Notes under the pieces: model-generated | What the model saw: only the letters and a program-made list of their open reading frames with translations | What the model was told of the DNA's origin: nothing | Databases searched by the model: none | Shown: piece by piece, positions 25,715 to 33,460 of the stretch | How positions within the stretch are numbered: the first letter of the stretch is position 1 | Layout: each line of letters opens with the position of its first letter | Translations under genes and position numbers: made by a program | DNA from: Acidimicrobiia bacterium | Lineage (GTDB): Bacteria; Actinomycetota; Acidimicrobiia; Spongiisociales; Spongiisociaceae | Reading direction: 5' to 3' | Length of the DNA: 40,728 nt | Assembly: GCA_022827785.1 (NCBI GenBank) | Contig: JAJEIM010000013.1 | Span: forward strand, 1 to 40,728

Positions 25715-27624
25715 CTGGATTTCTCCGCCTTTCCTCGGACGTAGTTGTTGACCATCACCGCTAGCAGGAGGATCACGCCGACGAACAGGAACCTCCAGTC
25801 GGAGTTCCAGCCGGCGAACGGGATGCCCTGGAAGGACATGGCCATGATCAGGGCGCCGATGGCGGCGCCGGCGGCCGACCCGTAGCCTCCGGTGAGCAGG
25901 TTGCCTCCCACTACCGCGGCGATGATGTAGAAGAACTCCAGCCCGTCGCCCACGTTGGCCTGGACCGAGTTGAGCCGGAAGGCGATCAGGGTTCCGACCA
26001 GCCAGGAGGCCCCGGAGACCGTCATGAACAGCTGGGTCTTGGTGCGGGCGGCAGGCACGCCGACCTGCCTCGATGCGTCCTTGTTACCTCCCACCGCGAA
26101 GGCCCAGCTCCCGAACTTGGTGCGCATCAGCAGCCAGGTGGCGACGGCTGCGAAGGCGAAGAAGTACAGGATCGAGATCCGGTAGGTGATCAGCGCCCTC
26201 GACTGTTCCAACTCGGAGGTGGTCGCCCACAGCAGCTTGGTGGCGACTGCCATCACGATCAGGACGATGCCGATTATCGACACCAGGGTGCCCATCCGAT
26301 CCGCCTCGCCGTCGGGTTGCCGCCGCTGATCGAAGCGCATCCGCACGACGGCGACCACCAGTAGCACCACGGCGGCGGCCATCATCCAGGCGAAGAACTC
26401 GGCCCGGTACTTGCGGGAGGCGGCCTCGGCCTGGATTACGAAGCCCACCACCGCCACGGATACGCCGGCCAGGGCGGTGGTGGCGAACCGGGTGACCGGG
26501 GAGTCCTCGGAATCGCGAGCGGCACTGAGGAGCATCAGCACGCCCACGATGACGCACCCTCCGAACAGGATGGCTCGCAGGCCCTGCACGGTGAGCAGCA
26601 GGCCCAGCACGCTTTCGTTGGAGGAGTCCATGGCCACGCCGAGGACGGTTCCGACGACTACCAGCCCCAGGCCGATGCCGATCCGGCGTCCGATCCCGTC
26701 GCCCATGGACAAGCCCCCTGCGGACCCGGAACTCGGTTCGAAGCGCCAGGTGCAGTACCCGACTACCGAGACCAGCACGCCCGCTGCCATCACGATCGAC
26801 CAGATCCAGTTGGCCGCCGTCCCATCGGTAGCGGTGAGGGCGACGAGGCCGGCTGCTGCGGCCGCGAGGCCGATTACCAGAAGGATCATTCCGGAGTTCA
26901 TGGAGGGCCTGTCACCCTGCGCCCGCCTGACCATGCTGAGTTCCATCAAGCCGACTGCCAGCGCGGCTACGCCCAGGGTGGCGAGCACTCCGAACACCAC
27001 GTCCCGGCCGCCCAGGAACGAGTCCCAGATGTGGTCGTTGCGGATCCATACGCTTCCGAAGATGTTGGACCAGAAGTCGTAGTCGGGAGCGTCGTCGAGA
27101 CCCTCCACGATCACCTTGTCCACGAAGAGCTTGGAGAACCCCAGCTTGCCGCCCCGGAGCACGAAGAAGGTACCGAGGGTGACGATGAAGCTGGGCAGGC
27201 CGGTCTTTTCCACGAGGGTTCCGTTGACCCAGCCGACCCCCATCGCGAACAGGAAGGTGATCGGGATGGCGATGGTCAGGGGAAGGCCGAGTCCCCCTAG
27301 CTCTCCGGTGTCCTTGACAAGCAGGACGACCAGCATGCCGGTGGCGCCGGTCATGGCGCCGGACGAGAGGTCGAACTCACCGCCGATCATCAGCAGCGCC
27401 ACGGCAATCGCCATGATCCCGAGCGAGGTGGCCACGTCCAGGTAGTTGTTGGCCCCCGCCGTGGTACCGAAGACGTCGCTGACCGACCAGAAGAAGATCC
27501 AGATGGCTCCGGCGCCGACCAAGCCTCCGATCTCGGGGCGGGTCAGCAACCTCTGGACGGGCCCGCGGTAGGCGAGGCGCTCGTCGGCCGGGGCGGCGGA
27601 GGTGGCGGAGGATTCAGCAGCCAC
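25711..27624 (-). CDS. Sugar-type ABC transporter permease with large membrane insert
   Basis: A 637-residue permease of the ribose/fructose (BPD_transp_2) family, far longer than the usual 320-400. Residues ~30-205 are standard ([42 protein letters not shown]), as are ~476-637 ([56 protein letters not shown]). Between them lie roughly 270 residues (about 208-475) with six or more extra hydrophobic helices. These form approximate helix-loop-helix repeats starting near 246, 315, 384 and 446, each followed by a basic stretch. The frame is continuous, so this is not an assembly frameshift. The start is GTG at 27624 and the ATPase overlaps the stop. Function of the insert is unknown. Confidence 0.88.
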
Positions 27625-27799
27625 TGGCAGGTACCTCTCGATAGAAGCTCATTCCGCCTTACCTCCTTCCGCTCGGGGCGCGCCGAACTCTAATCCGGCC
27701 CCGGTCGGCTTGACCATCAGGGCGAGGAGTTCGATCCGGCCAGGGCGAAGGCCCTGTCACGCCGCTCATGATCCTCCACGCACGGCATGCTGCAAATGG

Positions 27800-27829
27800 G
27801 GGAGGGGCCCGGAAATCCGGGCCCCTCCC
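27800..27829 (-). terminator. Strong intercistronic stem-loop after binding-protein gene
   Basis: GGGAGGGGCCCGGA (27800-27813) and its exact reverse complement (27816-27829) give a 13-14 bp GC-rich stem with a minimal loop. On the minus strand it lies 26 bases after the binding-protein stop and about 175 bases before the permease start. No T-run follows. Such hairpins between binding-protein and membrane genes commonly attenuate read-through or protect the 3' end of the upstream message, giving excess binding protein. Confidence 0.8.
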
Positions 27830-27855
27830 TGCGATCGGATCGCTTCGGAGTCGGT

Positions 27856-28881
27856 TCAGCGGGTGCCGGCGTCTACGAGAGCCTTCACCTGACTGACGTT
27901 GTCGGTGGTCACGAAGCCAGGACCGGTGAGGACGGGAAGCCCGCCACCCACGGTGTTGAGGTTCGTGGCGTTGAGATACAGGAACACGACGGTCAGGTAT
28001 CCCTGCAGGTACTGCTGCTGGTCAACCGTGAAGTGCACGTCCCCCGCCTCGATGGCGGCGATCAGGTCGTTGGAGATGTCGAAGCCACCGATGAAGAGGT
28101 CGCGTCCGGCAGCTACACCGGCTTCCACCGCGCGGACGGCCACGTTCGGGCCCACGCCGAGGACGCCGTCAATGTCGGAGTCTGCCTGCAGTGCCGCGGC
28201 GATGGTGTTGATCTGCGTCTCCGGCTCGGAGTCGAGTCCGACGAACTGGGTCACAACGTCACCGTTGAAGGTGGCGGCCAGTCCCTCGCAGCGCTCTTCC
28301 AGCCCGATGTTGCCCTGCTCCTGCTGAGCGCACAGCACCTTGCCGGCGCCGAGAGCGTTGAAGCGCTCCCCGGCACCCTCACCGGCCACGATCTCGGTCT
28401 GGCCGACGTGGGTGACTGCCCCGAGTGCCTTGAACTGGTTCGAACCCGAGTTCAGGGTGATGACCGGAATGCCGGCGGCGATGGCGGCCTCGACCTCGGG
28501 GCCAAGGGCCTCGGGGTTGGCAAGGGAAACGCCGATGCCGTCAGAGCCCGCGGCCACGGCGGCCTGGACGTCCTGTACCTGCTTCTCGGGATCGTTGCTG
28601 GAGGGGCTCCATACCATCTCAACGCCCAGCGCGTCGGCGGCATCCTGCGCGCCACGCTTCACGACCGACCAGAACACGCCGTCATCAGAGTGGGTGACCA
28701 TGTGGAAGGTCAGGTCCGAACTCTGGGTGGGCGTCACGGCTACGGTCGTCTCGGCGGCGGCTGCGGCGGTTGTCGCCGGGGCTGCCGTGGTCTCGGCCGG
28801 GGTGCTGTCGTCGGATCCCCCGCAAGCGGCAAGGATCAGGGTTAGGGCGGCTAGTGTCGCCACCCAGCGCGTTTTGATCAT
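27856..28881 (-). CDS. ABC transporter substrate-binding lipoprotein, periplasmic-binding-like (sugar/inositol)
   Basis: A 341-residue ribose/LacI-type binding protein. The signal peptide ends in the lipobox LAAC (Cys20), followed by a low-complexity Ala/Thr linker (residues ~26-50) typical of actinobacterial surface lipoproteins. The mature domain shows the family pattern: FWSVVKRGAQDAADALGVEMVW, QVQDVQAAVAAGSDGIGVSL, PVITLNSG, DSDIDGVLGVGPNVAVRAVEA, GGFDISNDLIAAIEAGDVHFTVDQQQYLQGY. The ligand is inferred to be inositol or a related cyclitol from the adjoining iolC-iolG genes. The ATG at 28881 has a strong GAGGAGG upstream, giving high expected translation; a longer frame to 29283 is rejected because it would bury the signal peptide. 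First gene of the operon. Confidence 0.94.
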   Translation of the reverse strand: MIKTRWVATLAALTLILAACGGSDDSTPAETTAAPATTAAAAAETTVAVTPTQSSDLTFHMVTHSDDGVFWSVVKRGAQDAADALGVEMVWSPSSNDPEKQVQDVQAAVAAGSDGIGVSLANPEALGPEVEAAIAAGIPVITLNSGSNQFKALGAVTHVGQTEIVAGEGAGERFNALGAGKVLCAQQEQGNIGLEERCEGLAATFNGDVVTQFVGLDSEPETQINTIAAALQADSDIDGVLGVGPNVAVRAVEAGVAAGRDLFIGGFDISNDLIAAIEAGDVHFTVDQQQYLQGYLTVVFLYLNATNLNTVGGGLPVLTGPGFVTTDNVSQVKALVDAGTR

Positions 28882-29230
28882 CGGACCTCCTCGTTCGATG
28901 TCGGGTGTTGGCGCCGGGACACGGGGGTCTGAAGATGCTCGGCCCGTACTCGGAGGAGTGTGGCAGTCCCGTGACCAGGCGAAACCGTGACGATAACAAT
29001 CGGGGCGGAGTCTGTCCAAGCGGTCGCCATCGGCCGATTGGGCCGGGAGGCGGTCCCGGAGAGGGCTGCACCCCCTTCGAGCCTCCGTCGCGCGGCGTTC
29101 CGGCACCCTGCGCCTACCCGGGAGCAAGCCCCAAGACGGGACGCGCTGACCTGCCACGCCCCGGCCTGACGTTCCCGCTCCGCCTATGACCCTACGGGAT
29201 GTCTTGAGCACCCTCCTAGAGTGGGAGGCG
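28882..29230. other. Divergent intergenic region, binding-protein operon promoter region
   Basis: This gap of about 350 bases separates the binding-protein gene (minus) from the DUF6941-like gene (plus) and must hold both promoters. A 10-base palindrome ATCGGCCGAT is at 29029-29038, and an AT-richer patch at 28990-29000 may mark a promoter. No -35/-10 pair or copy of the CATACA/TGTATG palindrome was found. No gene was recognised. Confidence 0.45.
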
Positions 29231-29701
29231 ATGGATTCCTTGGAGGCTTCGCTTGATCCCATGCCGAGTGTGGAGTTCGCCATGGTGGCTGACGCGGTTC
29301 AGGCGGTCGGCGGCAAGCTCTACATCCTGGGCGGGGGATGGGAGTTGCTGTACGTGGAGTCCTTTCCGGCCCGCCATCCTTCGGTGGGCGTCGGAATCCG
29401 CCTGCGCGTCCCCTGGCCTTTCGCGGACGCCTTCAAGCTGTCGGTGGACCTGATGGACGAGGACGGCCGGAGCCTCCTCGGCAGCAGCCGTTTCTCGCGG
29501 ACGGTCCAGGTCCGTCCGCCGCTCCGGCGTCTCCCCGGAGCGGAAATGGGGATGACACGGGCCTTTACGTTCAACAACCTGGTGTTCCCCAAGCCGGGTG
29601 GCTACTCCTTTGCGATCTACGTGGAGGACGAGGAAGTGTCCCGGATCCCCTTCCGCGTCCTGGAGCGAGCTCGCCGGGCGCCCCGGGCGGGCGGCGGCTG
29701 A
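29231..29701 (+). CDS. DUF6941-like protein of unknown function
   Basis: A protein of about 156 residues. Its core, VEFAMVADAVQAVGGKLYILGGGWELLYVESFPARHPSVGVGI, followed by a mixed-strand region and ending FAIYVEDEEVSRIPFRV, matches the pattern of DUF6941 (ADxA...GKLNILG...FP). That family is a small beta-rich group common in actinobacteria with no known role. No signal peptide or membrane helix is seen. Several in-frame starts exist (ATG at 29186, 29231 and 29261, TTG at 29240). A GGGAGG at 29223-29228 suits the TTG by distance, while 29231 is the most conservative ATG. It converges with the aconitase-X genes and is divergent from the importer operon. Confidence 0.7.
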   Translation: MDSLEASLDPMPSVEFAMVADAVQAVGGKLYILGGGWELLYVESFPARHPSVGVGIRLRVPWPFADAFKLSVDLMDEDGRSLLGSSRFSRTVQVRPPLRRLPGAEMGMTRAFTFNNLVFPKPGGYSFAIYVEDEEVSRIPFRVLERARRAPRAGGG

Positions 29702-29716
29702 GGTCCATCAGGGTCT

Positions 29717-30126
29717 CTAGGACTGCTCGATCCTTCCGTCGGTCCGGATGCGAGTGGTGCGGCCCGTGACCAGCAGGTCGTACCCTTCAGCGGCCACCAC
29801 CAGCGGGCAACTCCGGTCCGGATAGAGTTCCGCGCCCACGATCGCCCCCACCACCAGGATCGGGTCGACCTCCCCGAGAACAAGCGCGGCGGGCGAGGTC
29901 TCGAGCCGCATCGACTCGGCGAGCACCGCGGACCGCCCGATGATCCCCTCCCGCCGGGGAGGATGAGAACCCGCCCGGCGGTTGGTTGCCCGTGCTGGGG
30001 ATGGTGCGGGTCGATGATGGTTCCCTCCCGGGGATCGATCCCACCCCACCAACTCAGCGGTTGGTCGAGGACCAGGCTCGGGCCCTCGGCGACTCCTGGG
30101 ACGATGGGTGTGGCGCAGACGCTCAC
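29717..30126 (-). pseudogene. Aconitase-X small (swivel) subunit, frameshifted
   Basis: Two overlapping minus-strand frames join into one AcnX swivel-domain protein of about 136 residues. The first runs from GTG at 30126 through LSWWGGIDPREGTIIDPHHPQHGQ and RVLILPGGRGSSG. The second continues SAVLAESMRLETSPAALVLGEVDPILVVGAIVGAELYP to the stop at 29717. The expected GRGSS-x-x-SAVL match is restored by one extra base near 29933-29938 (probably one G lost from a G-run), so the gene is shifted by an apparent single-base deletion. The GTG overlaps the large subunit's stop by 4 bases, as expected in an AcnX operon. Either the gene is recently broken or the base is a sequencing/assembly error; reads would decide. 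Confidence 0.82.
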
Positions 30127-31370
30127 CAGGGGCGCTTCTCCCTGACCACCCGGCCCCCGACCGCGGACTCCACGCAGTCGGAGGTGGAACCGAACACCAC
30201 GTCGACGCCGAGGTTGCCGGGCGCGTAGTAGGCCCATTTGGCGGAGTCGGTCATGGCAACGCCCGGTCCGGTAGGGAGGATCGGGGTCACGTAGGTGCAG
30301 GTATCCGTCACGAACACCACCCCGGCATCCTCAAGGCGCTTCACGATCTCGGCGGACGAAGCCAGCACGTCCCTGCCGGTGTTCACGTAGAGCGTCACAT
30401 CGGGGTGGATCCGGCGACCGGCCAGCAGGTGTTGAAGCCGGGCGATCTGGCGGGCCGAATAATGGGGCGTTCCCAGGTTTACCGTCCGGAGGTCCTCCGC
30501 GTCGGTGCTGGACAGGGCCCGGTAGGCCCTGTTGATCGCGTCGGGAGTGACCCTCACCAGGCGTGGCGCGATACCGCCGGCGGCACTCGCCAGGGTGGGC
30601 GCCTCGGGCGTGATCCCGACCACATGGATCATGCCGACCGCTCCCGAGGTGGCCGCCCCCGCGCCCAGCACTTTGAGCTGATCCTCCGAGGCCGATTCGA
30701 TACCGGTTACGGCGGGAACCTCGGATCCGGCCCCCCTTCCGACCAAGAACCCCAGCACAGCGAAGAACTCGTCGGTGAGCCGCGCCTTCTCCGCGATCCT
30801 GGAGACATCGAACCGAACGCGGGCACGGCGGTGCCTCTCCAGGTAGAGGCCGAATTCCGGAGCCCGGCCGGTTATGGCGGCCGCCATATCGGCGAAGTCG
30901 CCGAACCGCGGTGTCCGGGCGCCGAGCACCGAGTTGGCGAACACGATGGCATTCGACTCTCCCCAGGCGACGCGATCGCCGAATCCGGGGCGGTCTGCCA
31001 GCTGGTAGGGGGCGCACGTCCAGGTGGGGGAGGCGCCCATGTCGAGGTAGGCCGACATCATGTTCAGGGCAGCACTCCGGGTCGGGTCGTCCCCTAGGAA
31101 CAGATCGGGATGGAGAAGGTCGAGCGAGGAGACGTTGAGGGTGGTGGGTACGGCCACCCGGCCACCCCCGTCGCGCAATCGGGTGGCGAAATCGAGGCTG
31201 GCCCGCCCGAGATACAGCGTGCCGTCGATGTGGGCGCCGGAGATGTCGATCATCCGGCGGGCGCCGGTGGCGCGGGCCATGCCCAACAGTACGCGCATGG
31301 CGAGCGCCTGTGCCTCGCCGCCCTCTCCGTGCAGCATGGCCTGATCCTCGCCGGTCAGGAAGGGATCCAT
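30123..31370 (-). CDS. Aconitase-X large (catalytic) subunit (DUF521)
   Basis: A 415-residue [Fe-S]-type hydro-lyase of the AcnX family. Visible blocks are ESNAIVFANSVLGART (138-152), NLGTPHYS (298-305), VTDTCTYVTPILP (355-367) and KWAYYAPGNLGVDVVFGSTSDCVESAVGGRV (378-408). Cys119, Cys358 and Cys399 are the likely cluster ligands. Bacterial members include cis-3-hydroxy-L-proline dehydratase and archaeal ones mevalonate-5-phosphate dehydratase. The first is more likely here, but the sequence alone does not settle it. The separate small subunit follows with 4 bases of overlap. The ATG (31370) has AGGAGG three bases upstream; the longer frame to 31451 has no homology. Its divergent neighbour is a PLP enzyme. 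Confidence 0.9.
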   Translation of the reverse strand: MDPFLTGEDQAMLHGEGGEAQALAMRVLLGMARATGARRMIDISGAHIDGTLYLGRASLDFATRLRDGGGRVAVPTTLNVSSLDLLHPDLFLGDDPTRSAALNMMSAYLDMGASPTWTCAPYQLADRPGFGDRVAWGESNAIVFANSVLGARTPRFGDFADMAAAITGRAPEFGLYLERHRRARVRFDVSRIAEKARLTDEFFAVLGFLVGRGAGSEVPAVTGIESASEDQLKVLGAGAATSGAVGMIHVVGITPEAPTLASAAGGIAPRLVRVTPDAINRAYRALSSTDAEDLRTVNLGTPHYSARQIARLQHLLAGRRIHPDVTLYVNTGRDVLASSAEIVKRLEDAGVVFVTDTCTYVTPILPTGPGVAMTDSAKWAYYAPGNLGVDVVFGSTSDCVESAVGGRVVREKRPW

Positions 31371-31466
31371 TTGCCTCCTGTGTAGTGGGCGCCCGGCCGC
31401 GGATTGTATTGGTGGACTTGTCGGGCCCGATCGCACGGCATTGCCCACCACTACCCTCGGCGGTCC

Positions 31467-32576
31467 ATGCCGCTTCCGCAGTCTTTTCTCGATCAGTTCG
31501 ACGAGCCGTTCGGTTACATGGATTTCGCCTCGATCGGCGCCATGTCGATCCCGGCCCGGGCCGGTCTACAAGATATGGCCGATGCCATGTCGGGTAGCCG
31601 GGGCAAGCTGGTGCCCATGGTGATGGAAAGGGTCGAGACGGCGCGTCGCCGCGGCGCCAGGCTGGTGGGAGTCCCCACCGAGCAGGTGACCCTGGTGCCC
31701 AGCACTTCCGCGGGCCTGTTCGCGGTTGCCTTCGGTCTGGCCGGGGGATCGGTGGTGGTGCCGGAGACCGAGTTTCCGGCCAACCTGTATCCGTGGGTGC
31801 GGGCCGCCAAGGCGGGACGCATCGATCTGAGGACGTTTCCGGTTCCGGGTGGCCGGCTGACGGCCGATCTGGTAGCGAGCGCAGTCGATTCCCGCACGGC
31901 GGCGGTTGCGCTCAGCCATGTCGACTACCGGACCGGCTACCGGTGCGATCTGTCCGCCATCCGGGAGGCGGCCGGCCGGGCGCTCCTGGTGGTCGATGCG
32001 GTGCAGGGCTTGGGCGCCGTCAGATTCGGCATGGAGCATGTGGATGTGATGGTGGCAGGCGGTCACAAGTGGCTTCGAGCCGGGGGAGGGGCCGGACTGC
32101 TCGCCGTTTCCGGGCGGGCTCTGGACCGGCTCCGGCCTGCCCTGACGGGGTGGCTGGGGGTCGTTGATCCGTTCGACACCGCCGCTCCGCTACCGCATCC
32201 GCCCCTGGAGGGCGCCGACCGGTTCATCATGGGGAGCGCCGGCTTCCCCGCGGCCGCGGCCCTCGGAGAATCGCTACGGCTCCTGCAAACCGTTTCGGTG
32301 GAGGACGTGGAGGCTACGGTCCTTGCCCGTTCCATTGCTGTGGAGGAGGAGGCTCGAAGGGCGGGCGCGCGGGTACTTAGTCCGTGGATGAACGATGACG
32401 AGCGAAGCGGCATCGTCAACTTCACCCCCGCCGGCGAGCCGTCTGCGGATGCGTACGCCCGTCTCGTGGCGGAGGGCTTCGCCCTGACCGAGCGGCACGG
32501 GATGCTGCGGGTCGCGCCGCACGCCAGCACCCATCCCGACGCCCCGGAGGCCATGGGCGAGGTGCTGGCCAGATAA
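31467..32576 (+). CDS. Class V aminotransferase-fold PLP enzyme
   Basis: A 369-residue fold-type I PLP enzyme. The cofactor lysine is Lys201 in VAGGHKWLRAG, Asp177 (VVDAVQGLG) binds the pyridine nitrogen, and His151 (LSHVDYRTGY) stacks on the ring. Both LTRP-like N-terminal motifs and catalytic cysteine loops of SufS desulfurases are absent. The family therefore looks like the kynureninase/isopenicillin-epimerase-like group of unknown substrates. It differs from the enzyme at 2283-3452, which lacks the HVDYRTGY block. The ATG at 31467 is the homology start; an upstream frame to 31404 is not supported. Divergent from the aconitase-X operon, it may act on the same amino-acid-derived substrate (inference). 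Confidence 0.86.
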   Translation: MPLPQSFLDQFDEPFGYMDFASIGAMSIPARAGLQDMADAMSGSRGKLVPMVMERVETARRRGARLVGVPTEQVTLVPSTSAGLFAVAFGLAGGSVVVPETEFPANLYPWVRAAKAGRIDLRTFPVPGGRLTADLVASAVDSRTAAVALSHVDYRTGYRCDLSAIREAAGRALLVVDAVQGLGAVRFGMEHVDVMVAGGHKWLRAGGGAGLLAVSGRALDRLRPALTGWLGVVDPFDTAAPLPHPPLEGADRFIMGSAGFPAAAALGESLRLLQTVSVEDVEATVLARSIAVEEEARRAGARVLSPWMNDDERSGIVNFTPAGEPSADAYARLVAEGFALTERHGMLRVAPHASTHPDAPEAMGEVLAR

Positions 32577-32653
32577 TGCCAGTGTCGGGTTGCTGGATCC
32601 GTCGGGAAGCTCACCAGCAGTGCCGCCGCTCCGCATCCTATGGCCTTGTGCGA

Positions 32654-33112
32654 TTAGCAACTAAGGCTTCCGGCTTCCTCGAGCTCGCCCACTGCTCGGG
32701 CCGCCGCCTCTAGGTCAGCCTCGACGATCACGGCTGCCACTTCGCCGACGGACTCCGGATACGGTTCCTTCCGGTGTTCCGCATCCACCCAGATGACCCG
32801 CTGAACGCCGGCGTTACGGGCTGCCTCGGCCCATCCGGCCAGGACTTCATCCGGTTGCCGGGCGAAGGCCCGTTCGCGGTCGTCGTGGGCCGCCTCGGTC
32901 ACCAGGACTGCGCAGAAGCAGTAGAGCGCAGCCGCTTCGACGTGCGAGCCGTCTGAAACGTCCCCGATCGCGACCTTCACACCTCGTTCCTTGAGGCGGT
33001 CGGCATCGGAATCGAGGGTGATGAAGGCGCGGACCTCGGCCGCCGACCGGCTGACGGTCGAGATGATGGCGTCGCCGATACGCGTGTCGGCGCCCACGAC
33101 TATCACTGGCAT
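32654..33112 (-). CDS. Small NAD(P)-binding Rossmann protein
   Basis: A 152-residue protein that looks like only the Rossmann half of an NmrA/SDR-like NAD(P)-binding protein. The N-terminus MPVIVVGADTRIGDAI resembles a GxxGxxG motif with an Asp/Thr in place of one Gly. LKERGVKVAIGDVSDGSHVEAA follows (the strand-loop that in relatives holds the D-V adenine contact), and NAGVQRVIWVDAEH supplies a later strand. No catalytic YxxxK is present. The start is taken as ATG at 33112, where the motif begins. Function unknown; it may bind a nucleotide without catalysing. It stands alone between the class V enzyme and gltB. Confidence 0.66.
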   Translation of the reverse strand: MPVIVVGADTRIGDAIISTVSRSAAEVRAFITLDSDADRLKERGVKVAIGDVSDGSHVEAAALYCFCAVLVTEAAHDDRERAFARQPDEVLAGWAEAARNAGVQRVIWVDAEHRKEPYPESVGEVAAVIVEADLEAAARAVGELEEAGSLSC

Positions 33113-33460
33113 GACCACCAAACCTAGCGGTCTCTCTGCGAAACAACTTGGCGTGGTCTGGCGGTCATCGGCGTCCCGTCGCGGCGATCTGCTTCCTTGA
33201 CGTGCCGATGCTGGCACGCCTTCGGCGGCGGGCCTTGCGAGGAACACCGCTGCCGACGCCATAGCACACCGCTATTCCGCAGACAGACCACGCAGCTCGG
33301 GCGGGCCAAGAGATTCGGGGCAGCCCACCCGGCTGTGTAGCATGGCGGATTCGGTCGTACGCCCGCGAAGACCGTCCCGGTCGTGCCTCGCGACCGATTA
33401 ACGCCCTCCTGATACTGCCGGAGGATTCGTCATCAGGATGCGATGGGGGAGAAGAAGTTG
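33113..33460. other. Intergenic region upstream of gltB
   Basis: This gap of about 350 bases separates the Rossmann-protein gene (minus) from gltB (plus). CGTGCC (33201-33206) and GGCACG (33213-33218) form a perfect 6-bp hairpin around a 6-base loop. TAGCAT at 33338-33343 could be a -10 box for gltBD, but no -35 partner is convincing. No gene or RNA was recognised. Confidence 0.45.

Noticed and set aside
29029-29038. 10-base palindrome ATCGGCCGAT upstream of the binding-protein gene
   Set aside because: Short and GC-rich, so expected by chance here; no promoter boxes surround it and no second copy was noticed.
31382-31455. GTAGTGGGC and GCCCACCACTAC imperfect inverted repeat in the AcnX/PLP divergent gap
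   Set aside because: The arms differ by a three-base gap and flank most of the gap, so a specific operator or hairpin is not supported.
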